Source of the DNA: Nocardioides zeae
GTDB lineage: Bacteria; Actinomycetota; Actinomycetes; Propionibacteriales; Nocardioidaceae
Reading direction: 5' to 3'
Assembly: GCF_010686755.1 (NCBI RefSeq)
Contig: NZ_JAAGXA010000008.1
Span: forward strand, 1-64,000
DNA length: 64,000 bases
Shown: piece after piece, positions 51,310 to 62,774 of the stretch
How positions within the stretch are numbered: position 1 is the first letter of the stretch
How the letters are laid out: every line of letters begins with the position of its first letter
Notes under the pieces: generated by a model
What the model saw: only the letters and a program-made list of their open reading frames with translations
Databases searched by the model: none
What the model was told of the DNA's origin: nothing
Made by a program: the position numbers and the translations under genes

Positions 51310-51425
51310 CGAGCCCAACCCGCCTGAACTGGGCGTTCGCGGTGTGGACTCGCGCGGTCCGGGTACTGAGCGACTCACCGAAAGCCGTTCGACGTCAGCG
51401 AGCGGCTCGACCCGAGGAGACCTGC

Positions 51426-51665
51426 ATGAGCCAGACCGCACCCGCCGCCCCGAGCAGCAGCGCCCGCGTCATGACCATCATCGCCTTCGTGCTCGGCGCC
51501 ATCGGCCTGATCTTCTTTCCCATCGTCTTCGGTCCCGTCGGCGCCGTCCTCGGCTTCATCGGACTCGCGAAGGGCGACCGCCTCGGCCTCTGGGCCGGCA
51601 TCTTCTGCATTGCCGCCACGATCGCCGGCATCGCCCTCAGCTATGCCGTCTACAGCAACATGTGA
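51426..51665 (+). CDS. Small membrane protein, 79 residues
   Basis: Two hydrophobic helices: VMTIIAFVLGAIGLIFFPIV and LGLWAGIFCIAATIAGIALS, joined by GFIGLAKGDR, a pattern common in DUF4190-like small membrane proteins. The ATG has GAGGAG six bases upstream. A DasR-type site lies upstream and a 15-bp perfect terminator stem follows, so it forms a single-gene unit. Function unknown. Confidence 0.75.
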   Translation: MSQTAPAAPSSSARVMTIIAFVLGAIGLIFFPIVFGPVGAVLGFIGLAKGDRLGLWAGIFCIAATIAGIALSYAVYSNM

Positions 51666-51687
51666 GCGCACCTCGCGGATCGCTACG

Positions 51688-51720
51688 ACGACCGGCGCCG
51701 GGACTCCCGGCGCCGGTCGT
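51688..51720. terminator. Strong bidirectional terminator
   Basis: Fifteen-base perfect arms (51688-51702 and 51706-51720) with a three-base loop between the convergent small membrane protein and anti-sigma-like genes. Confidence 0.75.
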
Positions 51721-51736
51721 TCGCGTCACGGGCCGG

Positions 51737-52789
51737 TCAGGGGCACTCGAGCCCCGTCCGCTCGGCGAGCTGGGCCGGGGGGTCGCCGCGGCCGAGGGCG
51801 AGCGCGGTCTCGTCGAGCACGGAGGTGTAGTCGCCCTCGACGTCCATGGCCTGCGCGAACGGCGCCGTGCGGGCGGAGGACAGGGCGGTGACGGCCGCAG
51901 CGCTGTCGCCACCGGTGCCCACCTCCGCCACCCATCCGCAGACGAGGGTGTCGACGGCGGCGACGCCGAGCGTGTAGGTCGTGGCCACCGTCGCACCGTC
52001 GAGATCGGCCACCGCCGTGGACACGGCGACCGAGCGGTCGAGGCCCGGCGGCAGGTCGACGGTCGCGAACAGCGCGTCGAGCGCGGCGGGCTGGTCGGCG
52101 GCGATCACGACGTCGTCGGGGAGGTACGCCGACAGCTCACCGGCCGAGACCGGCTGCAGCACGTCGAGCACCGCGTCCAACCCCGCGGCGTCCACGCCCG
52201 AGACCCGCACCTCGAGGAAGAAGGCACCCACGGGCTCCGCGATGACCGCGTGGTCGTCGGGACCGTAGTCGAACCGCTCCGCGGGGCTGCCGAGCAGCGA
52301 GAGCGGGGTGGGAGCCGACACGTCCGCGCGGTCCACGCGGTAGGAGTCATGGGCGGCGGCGGGTCGCTGGTGGATCTCCACCTGCACCCCGCCGGGAGCG
52401 TCGTAGGCGAGCTCCCGCTCGTCCCCGGCGTCCCACACGTTCGCGATCTCCCACGCGGGGTCGCTCGCGACCACCCAGTCCCCGTCGGCGTACACCTCCG
52501 TCCCGGAGCCCGCCCAGCTGCCGGAGCGGTCGCTCGGCTCCTCGGAACCCCCATCCCCCAGGAACAGCGGACCGAGGCCGATGAGCGCGACGACGGAGGC
52601 GGCGGCGAGACCCACGAGCGCCGTACGCCGCGGGGTCCGCCACGCCGACGGCGTCCGCCGGGTCGCGGGCTCGGCCCGCAGCAGCTCCCCGAGGAGGGCG
52701 TGGCGTCCGTCGTGCAGCGGCAGGTCGCGCACCTGCTCGTCGGTGATCGGCGGCGGCAGCAGCCGTCGGAGGTCGTCGGTGGCGGTCAT
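51737..52789 (-). CDS. Membrane-anchored protein paired with an ECF sigma factor
   Basis: A 350-residue protein: a cytoplasmic N-terminus of about 55 residues, one membrane helix (RTALVGLAAASVVALIGLGP) and a 270-residue extracytoplasmic domain with cysteines near the C-terminus (LVCGWVAEV and GLECP). Its ATG overlaps the sigma gene stop by four bases. Position and topology fit an anti-sigma factor or sensor, although no zinc-type HxxxCxxC anti-sigma motif is present. Confidence 0.75.
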   Translation of the reverse strand: MTATDDLRRLLPPPITDEQVRDLPLHDGRHALLGELLRAEPATRRTPSAWRTPRRTALVGLAAASVVALIGLGPLFLGDGGSEEPSDRSGSWAGSGTEVYADGDWVVASDPAWEIANVWDAGDERELAYDAPGGVQVEIHQRPAAAHDSYRVDRADVSAPTPLSLLGSPAERFDYGPDDHAVIAEPVGAFFLEVRVSGVDAAGLDAVLDVLQPVSAGELSAYLPDDVVIAADQPAALDALFATVDLPPGLDRSVAVSTAVADLDGATVATTYTLGVAAVDTLVCGWVAEVGTGGDSAAAVTALSSARTAPFAQAMDVEGDYTSVLDETALALGRGDPPAQLAERTGLECP

Positions 52790-53370
52790 CGGGACTCCCC
52801 GGGGGTGAGGTCGGTCGTGGGCACGGCGTCGGGCGTGAGCTCACGCAGGCGACGGCGGGAGCGGGAGAGGCGGGTGCGGACGGCGATCGCGGAGGTGCCG
52901 AGCACCTCGGCGATCTCCCGGGGCTCCAGGCCCTCCCAGGCGGCGAGCTCGAGCACCTCGCGGTCGCGGGCGGCGAGCCGCGACAGCGCGTCGGCGGCCG
53001 CCAGGTGCTCCGTCACCGCGGTGGCGTGGTCGGGCACGACGACGCTCAGCTGGTGCCGGAGGCGGTCACCGAGCGCGACGCGGCGCGACCCGCCGCGCCG
53101 GTGGTTGTCGAGGGTGCGGCGGGCGACGCCGTACAACCACAGCCGCGTGCGCGGCTCCGCCGGTACGTCGCCGATCCGCCGCCACGCGACGAGGAACGTC
53201 TCCGCGACCACGTCGGCCGCGTCCTCGCTGACCTCGACGCGCCGCAGCGCGTAGCCCAGCATGGCGTCGAAGTGGGCGGCGTAGAGCCGCTGGAACCTCT
53301 CCTCGACGGGTTCCTCGACGTCGCGCCGGGGTGGCGGGTCGTGGGTCTGGCCGTCGGAGTGCTCGGTCAT
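52786..53370 (-). CDS. ECF-type RNA polymerase sigma factor
   Basis: A 194-residue sigma-70 family protein with region 2 (FQRLYAAHFDAMLGYALRRV, DAADVVAETFLVAWRRI) and region 4 (DREVLELAAWEGLEPREIAE, VLGTSAIAVRTRLSRSRRRL). The ATG at 53370 is used; another at 53379 is nine bases upstream but leaves GGAG only one base away. It is followed by its probable membrane anti-sigma partner and lies 47 bases after hspR. Target genes unknown. Confidence 0.88.
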   Translation of the reverse strand: MTEHSDGQTHDPPPRRDVEEPVEERFQRLYAAHFDAMLGYALRRVEVSEDAADVVAETFLVAWRRIGDVPAEPRTRLWLYGVARRTLDNHRRGGSRRVALGDRLRHQLSVVVPDHATAVTEHLAAADALSRLAARDREVLELAAWEGLEPREIAEVLGTSAIAVRTRLSRSRRRLRELTPDAVPTTDLTPGESR

Positions 53371-53417
53371 CAGGATCATGCTCCGTACGTGTCCGGCACC
53401 CGGCCCGACGTTGCGCG

Positions 53418-53882
53418 TCAGCCGCGGTTGCGTCGCCAGACCACGAGCGACTGGCCGGGGTCGGGACCCCGGAGCACCGGCAGGTTGGCCGGGCGGACCG
53501 CCGGGGCTGCCGTACGGCGCTGCGCCAGCGCCTGCCGCAGCGCGTCCCGGGTCGCCTCGAGCTCGGCCACCAGCTCGTCGTTGCGCGCCCGCAGCGCAGC
53601 GAGGTGGTTCTCCAGGTCGAGGATGCGGCGCACGCCCTCGATGCCCGTCCCGGCGGCGGTGAGCTCGGCGATGTCGCGGAGCCGGTCGACGTCGCGCGCC
53701 GAGTAGCGGCGACCGCCGCCGCCGGTGCGACCGGGGTTGATGAGACCCATGCGCTCGTAGGCGCGCAGCGTCTGCGGGTGCAGCCCCGTCAGCTCGGCGG
53801 CCACCGAGATGACGAAGACGGCGGCGTCGGGGTCCGGCGGCCCGGGACGCCGCGGACCACCCGCACCCCCCGGACCCGCCAT
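53418..53882 (-). CDS. hspR: Heat-shock repressor HspR (MerR family)
   Basis: A 154-residue repressor that binds HAIR sites and uses DnaK as co-repressor. The MerR winged helix is FVISVAAELTGLHPQTLRAY with GGRRYSARDVDRLRDI, followed by a coiled coil (LDLENHLAALRARNDELVAE, LEATRDALRQA). It is the last gene of dnaK-grpE-dnaJ-hspR; its ATG shares one base with the dnaJ stop (TGATG). A HAIR element precedes dnaK, closing a feedback loop. Confidence 0.93.
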   Translation of the reverse strand: MAGPGGAGGPRRPGPPDPDAAVFVISVAAELTGLHPQTLRAYERMGLINPGRTGGGGRRYSARDVDRLRDIAELTAAGTGIEGVRRILDLENHLAALRARNDELVAELEATRDALRQALAQRRTAAPAVRPANLPVLRGPDPGQSLVVWRRNRG

Positions 53883-55024
53883 CACGACTCCTCGAACAGT
53901 CCGGCCCGCAACGGCTTGCCGGCCACGGCAGCACGGTAGTTCTCGATCGCCTCGCGCGCTGCGGGATCCAGCGTGGCGGGCACCTGGACCTCGACGGTCG
54001 CGAGCAGGTCGCCCGTCGTGCCGTCCGCCCGCCGCGCGCCCTTGCCCCGCACGCGGAAGGTGCGGCCGTTCGGCGTCCCCGGCGGGATCCGGAGGGTCAC
54101 CGGCGCACCCCCGAGCGTGGGCACCTTGATCTCCGCGCCGAGGGCGAGCTCGTCGAACCCGACGGGTACGTCGAGGGTGAGGTTGTCGTCCTTGCGGCCG
54201 AACACGCGGTGGCCGGCCACCTTGACGGTGACGAAGAGGTCACCCGCCGGACCGCCGTTCTCCCCCGGCGCGCCCTTGCCCCGCAGCCGGATGCGCTGCC
54301 CGTCCTTCACACCGGCCGGGATGCGGGCCTGGATGGTGCGCGCCGACGTGCCGCGCCCCGAGCCGTGGCAGGTGGGGCAGGACTCGTCGTACACCAGCTG
54401 CCGGCCGTGGCAGACCGGGCAGGTCTCGTTCATGGAGAACGCCCCGCCGACGGAGCCCGTGATGTAGCCCGCGCCCTCGCACTCCGTGCAGATGTGCGGC
54501 TTCGTGCCGGGCTTGCCGCCCGTGCCGCTGCACGTCGAGCAGGCGGCCTCGCTGCTCAGCCGCAGGGAGATCGTGACGCCCTCGAGCGCGTCGGTGAAGC
54601 TGATCGTCGCGGTGCTCTCGACGTCGGCGCCCTTGGTGGCGCGGCTGCGGGTCTGCTGCCGGCGGCCGAAGAGGTCGCCGAACATGTCGCCCAGGCCCCC
54701 GGCGCCGCCGGCGCCACCGCGGTCGCGCAGCAGGTCGGACAGGTCGAACCCGCCCCCGCCGCCACCACCGCCGAAGCCGCCCCCGAAGGACGGTGCGGAC
54801 CGGATGTCGTCGTACTGCTTCCGCTTCGCCGGGTCGCCGATGACGTCGTAGGCCTCGGCGACCTTCTTGAACGTCTCGTGCTTCGCGGTGTCCCCGGGGT
54901 TGGAGTCGGGGTGATTGGCGCGCGCGAGCTTGCGGTAGGCCTTCTTGATGTCGTCGGCGGAGGCGTCCTTGCCCACCCCGAGCACCTTGTAGAAGTCCTT
55001 CGTCGCCCAGTCGGCGTTGCTCAT
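53882..55024 (-). CDS. dnaJ: Chaperone DnaJ
   Basis: Hsp40 co-chaperone of 380 residues. The J domain has the NHPD motif near residue 36, followed by a Gly/Phe-rich region with a run of glycines, and a zinc-binding domain with [24 protein letters not shown] and CPTCHGSG. The third repeat lacks its final Gly-x-Gly but keeps both cysteines. C-terminal substrate-binding domains follow. The ATG has GAGGAGG upstream. An 80-base gap with a strong hairpin separates it from grpE. Confidence 0.95.
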   Translation of the reverse strand: MSNADWATKDFYKVLGVGKDASADDIKKAYRKLARANHPDSNPGDTAKHETFKKVAEAYDVIGDPAKRKQYDDIRSAPSFGGGFGGGGGGGGFDLSDLLRDRGGAGGAGGLGDMFGDLFGRRQQTRSRATKGADVESTATISFTDALEGVTISLRLSSEAACSTCSGTGGKPGTKPHICTECEGAGYITGSVGGAFSMNETCPVCHGRQLVYDESCPTCHGSGRGTSARTIQARIPAGVKDGQRIRLRGKGAPGENGGPAGDLFVTVKVAGHRVFGRKDDNLTLDVPVGFDELALGAEIKVPTLGGAPVTLRIPPGTPNGRTFRVRGKGARRADGTTGDLLATVEVQVPATLDPAAREAIENYRAAVAGKPLRAGLFEES

Positions 55025-55063
55025 CCGCGCACCTCCTCCTCGAGATCACTCATCAGTCGTGGG

Positions 55064-55097
55064 TCCGCCGGGCCCGGGAGGTCCCGGGCCCGGCGGA
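55064..55097 (-). terminator. Intra-operon hairpin between grpE and dnaJ
   Basis: Sixteen-base complementary arms (55064-55079 and 55082-55097) almost adjoin. Such a stem would end or stabilise many dnaK-grpE transcripts before dnaJ-hspR. Confidence 0.65.
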
Positions 55098-55104
55098 ACG
55101 GTCG

Positions 55105-55715
55105 TCAGTCCTCGGGATCGACGACCAGCACCTGCGCCGCGCGCACCACGCGGTCACCCATGCGGTAGCCCGCCTTGGCGACGACCTTCACCGTCTGCAC
55201 GGTGACGTCCGCATCGGTGCCGAGGTGCGACAGCGCCTCGTGCAGGTTGGGGTCGAACGCGTCGCCCGGCGCGCCGAAGCGGGTCAGGCCCTGCGCGCCC
55301 ACGACACGCTCCAGCTGGTCGGCCACCGCCTTGAAGCCGCCCTCGAGGGGGCCGTGCTCCTGGGCGCGGTCGATCGTGTCGAGCACCTCGATCACGGGGG
55401 TGAGCACCTTGTACGCCGCGTTCTGCGCCAGCAGCTCGCGGTCGCGCTCGACCCGTCGCTTGTAGTTGAGGAACTCGGCCTGCAGCCGCTGGAGGTCGGC
55501 CGTGCGCTCGGCCAGCTCCATCTGCGTCACGGCGAGCTCGTCGGACGCCGCCGTGTGCTCGGCGGCGCCGGCGCCCCCGCCGTCGGCCTGCGCGGCGTCG
55601 GGCTGGGCCTCGGGCTCGTGCACGTCCGGGGCGTCACCCTCGGCGATGTGCGACTCCGTCGGCTCCTCCACCGACGGGTCGTTCACCTCCTCGCGGTCAC
55701 CGTCGCCGGGAGCGG

Positions 55716-55719
<4 letters not shown>
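55105..55719 (-). CDS. grpE: Nucleotide exchange factor GrpE
   Basis: A 204-residue exchange factor for DnaK. It has an acidic N-terminal tail of about 65 residues, a long coiled coil ([20 protein letters not shown]) and the beta-domain end signature ([20 protein letters not shown]). Its GTG start overlaps the dnaK stop by four bases. Confidence 0.94.
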
Positions 55720-57566
<1,847 letters not shown>

Positions 57567-57692
57567 GTGTGCCTCCTGCTGCGTGGGTGTGCTGACGTGG
57601 ATGTCCGTCGGGCCGGTCCGTCAGGCGCTGCGAGCGCCTCGGCACCGGGCGTGCTTCCCATGGTGCGTCGCCGGAGGTCGTCTCGCAAGTTA

Positions 57693-57713
57693 CCTGAGTC
57701 AGATCGACTCAAC
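57693..57713 (-). promoter_or_regulatory. HAIR element (HspR operator) of the dnaK operon
   Basis: On the minus strand GTTGAGT-N7-ACTCAGG matches the HAIR consensus CTTGAGT-N7-ACTCAAG with one change in each arm, 127 bases upstream of dnaK. Only this copy was found in the region. Confidence 0.85.
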
Positions 57714-57795
57714 TTTCTTGCCAGGTAGAACGCCGGTGACCGCTGGATCATCCCGACGGCGGGAGTGATGCCGGTCACCGCGCGCCCCACGAACG

Positions 57796-57840
57796 GTCGT
57801 GGCCCCAGCGCGACGGAATCCGGTGCGCGGGGGCCACGAC
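57796..57840 (-). terminator. Terminator after the membrane-anchored gene
   Basis: Eleven-base perfect arms (57796-57806 and 57830-57840) around 23 bases, 20 bases beyond the stop at 57861. Confidence 0.6.
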
Positions 57841-57860
57841 GGCGGTGGTCGGCGGAGGGG

Positions 57861-58463
57861 TCAGCCGATGGTGACGCTGACCTCGTTGGAGGTGACGTCG
57901 GCGGACGGGTCGATCGCGCGGATGCGGTTCTCGCCGGGCCGGCCGAGGGCGATGTAGGTGCTGAACAGCTCGCCCGAGACAGCGGCGTTGGCGGCGATGT
58001 CGTTCCAGCTGCCGTCGGTGAACCGCTGGATGGTGAGGATCGCGCCGTCGCCGCCGGTGTAGATGCCCGACACGTCGATCCGCTCCATGGGGCCGGCCGT
58101 CGTCATGCTCACCTGCAGCGTGATCTCGCCCTCGGCGGCCTCGGTGGTGGTCGTCGTCGGTTCGGTCGGCTCCGTGGGCGCGGACTCCTCGCCGCCCTCG
58201 CCCTCGTCGCCCGGCGTGAGCGTGATGAGGGGACCGCTCGAGGTCGGCGTCTCCGTGACGGGCGGGAGCGAGAGCGTGGGCTCGACGGCCGCACCCCCGC
58301 CGCCACCACCGCCACCACCGTTCAGGCCGAACACGCGGGCACCACCGAGGGCGACGACGCCCACGATGAGACCGACGATGAGGCTCACGCCGACGAGCGC
58401 GATGACGCCCACCAGGACCGGCCGGTCCTCCGTCTCGTCCACCACGTCGTCGACTCCCGTCAC
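57861..58463 (-). CDS. Membrane-anchored protein with Ser/Thr/Pro-rich linker
   Basis: A 200-residue protein with a short cytoplasmic N-terminus, one membrane helix (VLVGVIALVGVSLIVGLIVG), a nine-glycine run, a Pro/Thr/Glu-rich linker and an Ig-like extracellular domain of about 90 residues (TLQVSMTTAGPMERIDVSGI, RIRAIDPSADVTSNEVSV). No family recognised. Its start is 79 bases after the sucrase/ferredoxin-like gene. Confidence 0.75.
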   Translation of the reverse strand: MTGVDDVVDETEDRPVLVGVIALVGVSLIVGLIVGVVALGGARVFGLNGGGGGGGGGAAVEPTLSLPPVTETPTSSGPLITLTPGDEGEGGEESAPTEPTEPTTTTTEAAEGEITLQVSMTTAGPMERIDVSGIYTGGDGAILTIQRFTDGSWNDIAANAAVSGELFSTYIALGRPGENRIRAIDPSADVTSNEVSVTIG

Positions 58464-58542
58464 GTCGGCTCCGGGGCCCCACGGCTCCCGCGTCGGGCCA
58501 TTGTCGTCGGCGGGCGCCCCCGCGCCAACACCGACCCGGACC

Positions 58543-59448
58543 TCAGGGCTCGCGCACCCGCAGCACGACCTCGTGCACGGGCGCCGCCTTCGGCGTCGCG
58601 TCGCCGCAGCTCGCGGGGCTCGGCACGCCGGGGTGCGACGTCACCGCGGCGTACCAACGCACCGCGTCACCGCGCACCTCCAGCTCCACCCAGCCGTCCC
58701 CCCGGCCGACGACCGCGACCTCGTCGACGCCCCGGACCCCGAGGCGGCGCCGCAGCACGAGCTCGGCCGCCTGGACGGTCGCCGGCACCCCGACGCGACC
58801 ACGGGCGACGTCGAGCGGGATCCGGCCCTCCGCGAGCTCCGCGCAGGCGGCCAGCGCCGTCACCGGGTCGAGCCGCCCGAGGGCGACCCCGGCGGGGAGC
58901 GCGAGCAGCGTGGCCGAGAACCGGTGCCCGCCCAGGTGGGTCGTCTCCCAGGTCGCCTCCGGCCAGCGCTCGGCGAGGGCCGCGGCGACCGGACGGCCCA
59001 GCTCCGCGCAGCAGACATCGCGGCGACCGTTGGTGCAGACGAGCCAGAGGGGACCCTCGTACGGCGCCGCCCCGGCCAGGCGCCCGGCCGCCAGGTCCGC
59101 GGGGTCGTGGTCGAGGAGGTCCCGCACGTCGCCGACCTCGAGCCGGGTCACCGCGAGCCCCGGGGCGTCCTCCGCGGGTCGCGCCGCCAGCACCGTGCGG
59201 CGCGACCCGGGCTCGGCGCGGCCGGGGCGACGCACCAGCTGCACCCGCACGTCCGGCGCCCCCGGCGCCACGTGCGCACCCAGCCCGCCGAGCAGCGCCG
59301 CGACGTCGTCGGGCAGCTCGCTCTGCCGGAGGGCCTTGCGGCCCCACGGGCCGGGCTGCTCGACGAGGAGCCAGACGCCCTCCCCCGGCGCGGTGCCGGA
59401 CTGGTCCTCGCCGGCGGCGGCGCTGAGGGCGGTGCAGCGGTCGGTCAC
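58543..59448 (-). CDS. Sucrase/ferredoxin-like family protein
   Basis: A 301-residue thioredoxin-fold ferredoxin-like protein. The cluster-type cysteines are in VCTNGRRDVCCAELGRPVA, with HLGGHRF further on, the usual signature of the Suc_Fer-like family; an N-terminal RCTALS cysteine is also present. A [2Fe-2S] role is inferred from the family. It begins seven bases after the hutI stop and may be part of the hut transcript. Confidence 0.82.
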   Translation of the reverse strand: MTDRCTALSAAAGEDQSGTAPGEGVWLLVEQPGPWGRKALRQSELPDDVAALLGGLGAHVAPGAPDVRVQLVRRPGRAEPGSRRTVLAARPAEDAPGLAVTRLEVGDVRDLLDHDPADLAAGRLAGAAPYEGPLWLVCTNGRRDVCCAELGRPVAAALAERWPEATWETTHLGGHRFSATLLALPAGVALGRLDPVTALAACAELAEGRIPLDVARGRVGVPATVQAAELVLRRRLGVRGVDEVAVVGRGDGWVELEVRGDAVRWYAAVTSHPGVPSPASCGDATPKAAPVHEVVLRVREP

Positions 59449-59455
59449 CCCGCCA

Positions 59456-60667
59456 TCATGACGGGCCCGGCTGCGGCAGGACCGGCCGGCCACGCTGCCA
59501 CACGCCCGCGACGAGAGGCACCCCCGGCCGGTAGGCGAGGTGCCCGTGGCTCGGTGCGTCGAGCAGCACGAGGTCGGCCCGCGCCCCGGGCACGAGCCGG
59601 CCGACGTCGTCGCGCGCCAGGGCCCGTGCGCCCCCGCGCGTCGCGGCCAGCACGGCCTCCGTGGGGGTCATGCCCATCTCGCGGACCGCGAGGGCCACGC
59701 AGAAGGGCAGCGAGCTGGTGAAGCTCGACCCCGGGTTGCAGTCCGAGGCGAGCGCGACGTGGACGCCGGCGTCGAGCAGCCGTCGCGCGTCGGGGTAGGG
59801 CTGCCGCGTCGAGAACTCCACCCCCGGCAGCAGCGTCGCCGTGGTGCCGGAGTCCGCGAGCGCCGCCACGTCGGCGTCGTCGAGGTAGGTGCAGTGGTCG
59901 ACGGCCGCCAGTCCCAGCTCGCAGGCCAGCCGCACCCCCGGACCGGGGCCGAGCTGGTTGGCGTGGAGCCGACCGTCCAGCCCGGCGGCGGCACCCGCCG
60001 CGAGCACCGCCCGGGCCTGGTCGACGTCGAACGCGCCGGTCTCGCAGAAGACGTCGATCCAGCGCGCGTGGGGGGCGCAGGCCGCGAGCATCGGCCCCGT
60101 CACCAGGTCGACGTACGCCGCGACGTCGCCCGGGATGCCGCCGGGGCCGTCCGGGACGACGTGCGCCCCCAGGTACGTCGTCTCCTCCGTCAGCCGTCGA
60201 GCCACGGCCAGGCTGCGGGCCTCGTCGCGCACGGTCAGCCCGTAGCCCGACTTGATCTCGACGGTCGTCGTGCCCTGGCGCAGCATCTCCCCCACCAGCC
60301 GGGCGGCCCCGGCCAGGAGGACCTCGTCGGACGCCGCCCGGGTGGCGGCGACGGTGGTGCGGATGCCGCCCGCGGCGTACGGCTCCCCGGCCACCCGCGC
60401 CGCGAACTCGGCCGACCGGTCGCCCGCGAAGACGAGGTGCGCGTGGGAGTCGACGAACCCGGGGACGACGGCGCGTCCGCCCGCGTCGACGTGGACGTCG
60501 GCCGCGAGCGCGGCGGAGCGCGCCTCCTCCGCGGTGCCGACCCAGGCGACGCGGTCGCCGTCGAGCACCAGCGCGGCCCGCTCGACCACGAGCGGGAGCT
60601 CGGGACCCTCGTCGCCCGGCAGGCGTCCGGTGAGGAGCTCGCCGATGCCGGTGAGGAGGGCGCTCAC
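59456..60667 (-). CDS. hutI: Imidazolonepropionase
   Basis: Third step of histidine degradation: hydrolyses imidazolone-5-propionate to N-formimino-glutamate. The 403-residue amidohydrolase has the metal site [13 protein letters not shown], substrate motif [16 protein letters not shown], the catalytic LHANQL region, AVDHCTYL and [11 protein letters not shown]. The GTG start overlaps the hutF stop by four bases. Confidence 0.94.
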   Translation of the reverse strand: MSALLTGIGELLTGRLPGDEGPELPLVVERAALVLDGDRVAWVGTAEEARSAALAADVHVDAGGRAVVPGFVDSHAHLVFAGDRSAEFAARVAGEPYAAGGIRTTVAATRAASDEVLLAGAARLVGEMLRQGTTTVEIKSGYGLTVRDEARSLAVARRLTEETTYLGAHVVPDGPGGIPGDVAAYVDLVTGPMLAACAPHARWIDVFCETGAFDVDQARAVLAAGAAAGLDGRLHANQLGPGPGVRLACELGLAAVDHCTYLDDADVAALADSGTTATLLPGVEFSTRQPYPDARRLLDAGVHVALASDCNPGSSFTSSLPFCVALAVREMGMTPTEAVLAATRGGARALARDDVGRLVPGARADLVLLDAPSHGHLAYRPGVPLVAGVWQRGRPVLPQPGPS

Positions 60668-62061
60668 GGGCGCTCCCCGAGCGCCGCCAGCGCCGCCAGG
60701 GCCTCCAGGGCCTCCGCGAGGAGCGCGCCCACGGCGGGCGCGTCCGCCGCGCGGTGCACGACCCGCCCGTCGGCGACGACGTGGACCACGTCGGCGGCGC
60801 TCGCGGCGAAGACCGCCGTGTGCTCGTCGGCGCCCGTGCCCGCCGTGCGGGGCGAGGCCGTGTCGAGGGTGACGAGGTCCGCCCGGGCGCCGACCGCGAT
60901 GCGTCCCGCGTCGCGCACCCCGAGCGAGGCGTGGCCGTCGACGGTGCCGGCGCGGAGCAGCTCGGCGGCCGTGAAGTGGCCGCGGCGCTGCGCCGCCAGC
61001 CGCTCGTGCATCTCGACGGCCCGCATCTCCTCGAAGGGGTCGACGACGGCGTGGCTGTCGCTGCCGAGCGTCAGCCGGGCGCCCGCGTCGACGAGCGCGC
61101 GGGCCGGTCCGATGCCGTCGCCCAGGTCGCGCTCGGTCGTGGGGCAGAACGCGACGTACGCCCCCGCGGAGCCGATCGTCCCGACGTCGGCGGGGGTCAG
61201 GTGGGTGGCGTGCACGAGGCTCGTCATCGGCCCCAGCATGCCGTGACGGGCCAGCAGCCCGGTCGGCGTCAGGCCCGTGGCGGCGCGGCACTGCTCGTTC
61301 TCCGCCACCTGCTCGGAGAGGTGGACGTGCACCGGCTCGGCGCCCCCGCCGACCCCGGCCCGGGCCAGCTCCTCCAGCGCGGCCACGGGCACGGCTCGCA
61401 CCGAGTGGAGGGCCGTGCCGACGTGCGCGGTCGCGTCGTGCGCGGCGACCACCTCGCGCAGGTCGGCGTGGCGACGGAGCCAGGCGGCGGCAGAGCCGTC
61501 GTCGAAGCGTCGCTGGACCCCCTCGGTCGGGCGCCCGAACCCGGCGGCCAGGTAGCACGTGTCGAGCAGCGTCACCCGCATCCCCACCTCGGCCGCGGCC
61601 TCCAGCACGGCGAGCGCCATCGCGTGCGGGCCGCCGTCGTCCGCGCCGTACGGCGTGCCGTCGGGCCGGTGGTGCACGTAGTGGAACTCGCCCACGGTCG
61701 TGATCCCGGCGGCGAGCATCTCGCCGAGGACGGCGCGGGCGAGCAGCCGGTACGACGCGGGGTCGAGCCGTGAGGCCAGGCCGTACATGTCGTCGCGCCA
61801 CGTCCAGAACGAGCCCCCGCCGCGCTGCACCCGCCCGCGGAGGGCCCGGTGGAAGAGGTGGGAGTGGGTGTTGGCGAGGCCCGGGAGGGTCAGGCCGACG
61901 AGGCGCTCGGCCCCCGCAGCCACCGCGTCGTCGGGCCCCTCCGCGCGGCGTACCTCGACGAAGCGCCCGCGCTCGATGCGCACGACGACGTCGTCGTGCA
62001 CCCGGGGCGCCTCGCCGGGCAGGGCGAGCCACGCACGCTCGAGGCGGTAGGTCGTCGTCAC
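60664..62061 (-). CDS. hutF: Formimidoylglutamate deiminase
   Basis: Fourth step of the deiminase branch of histidine use: converts N-formimidoyl-glutamate to N-formyl-glutamate and ammonia. The 465-residue amidohydrolase has the zinc motif [29 protein letters not shown], the His of VHATHLTP and the Asp in [11 protein letters not shown]. The GTG at 62061 is favoured over a TTG at 62097. The presence of hutF implies the five-step route; hutH, hutU and hutG are not in the window. Confidence 0.93.
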   Translation of the reverse strand: MTTTYRLERAWLALPGEAPRVHDDVVVRIERGRFVEVRRAEGPDDAVAAGAERLVGLTLPGLANTHSHLFHRALRGRVQRGGGSFWTWRDDMYGLASRLDPASYRLLARAVLGEMLAAGITTVGEFHYVHHRPDGTPYGADDGGPHAMALAVLEAAAEVGMRVTLLDTCYLAAGFGRPTEGVQRRFDDGSAAAWLRRHADLREVVAAHDATAHVGTALHSVRAVPVAALEELARAGVGGGAEPVHVHLSEQVAENEQCRAATGLTPTGLLARHGMLGPMTSLVHATHLTPADVGTIGSAGAYVAFCPTTERDLGDGIGPARALVDAGARLTLGSDSHAVVDPFEEMRAVEMHERLAAQRRGHFTAAELLRAGTVDGHASLGVRDAGRIAVGARADLVTLDTASPRTAGTGADEHTAVFAASAADVVHVVADGRVVHRAADAPAVGALLAEALEALAALAALGERP

Positions 62062-62159
62062 GGTGCCGATCCCACGCCCCGCGAGCGGCGGGGTCAACGC
62101 TCGACCACCTCGCGGCGTCTCGGATGCGAGACGACCGACCGACCTGAGAGTGTGGCCCC

Positions 62160-62774
62160 ATGGAGTTCTCCGAGGTGGTGCGCCGGCGCCGCATGGTGCG
62201 CCGCTACGCCGACCGTCCCGTCGACCCCGCGCTCGTCGACCGCATGCTCGAGCACGCCACCCGCGCGCCCAGTGCGGGCTTCAGCCAGGGCTGGGCCTTC
62301 CTCCGCCTCGACACCCCCGTCGACGTCGCACGGTTCTGGGAGGTGACGACGCCGGAGCACGCCGACCCCGAGAGCCGCTGGCTGGCGGGGATGCGGTCGG
62401 CCCCGGTCGTCATCGTGCCCCTCACGTCGAAGGACGCCTACCTCGACCGCTACGCCGCCCCCGACAAGGGCTGGACCGATCGCGACGAGGCGCGGTGGCC
62501 GGTGCCGTACTGGTACGTCGACGCCGGCATGGCGACCCTCCTGATCCTGCAGACCGTCGTCGAGGAGGGCCTGGGCGCCTGCTTCTTCGGCATCACGCCG
62601 TCGCGCGTCGACGACTTCCGCGCGGCGTTCGGCGTGCCCGCGGCGTACCAGCCCCTCGGCGCCGTCACCATCGGTCACCGCCACCCCGACGACACCGGCT
62701 CGCGCGGGTCACCGGCGCGGCGGGAGCGGCGTGCTGTCGACGAGGTCGTGCACCGGGGCTACTGGGGCGGCTGA
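62160..62774 (+). CDS. Nitroreductase-family protein
   Basis: A 204-residue FMN-dependent oxidoreductase-like protein. It begins with the FMN-phosphate motif [18 protein letters not shown] and contains [19 protein letters not shown] and [11 protein letters not shown], the conserved flavin-site regions. The physiological substrate is unknown. It is divergent from hutF, and its last 66 bases overlap the convergent serine hydrolase gene. Confidence 0.85.
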   Translation: MEFSEVVRRRRMVRRYADRPVDPALVDRMLEHATRAPSAGFSQGWAFLRLDTPVDVARFWEVTTPEHADPESRWLAGMRSAPVVIVPLTSKDAYLDRYAAPDKGWTDRDEARWPVPYWYVDAGMATLLILQTVVEEGLGACFFGITPSRVDDFRAAFGVPAAYQPLGAVTIGHRHPDDTGSRGSPARRERRAVDEVVHRGYWGG

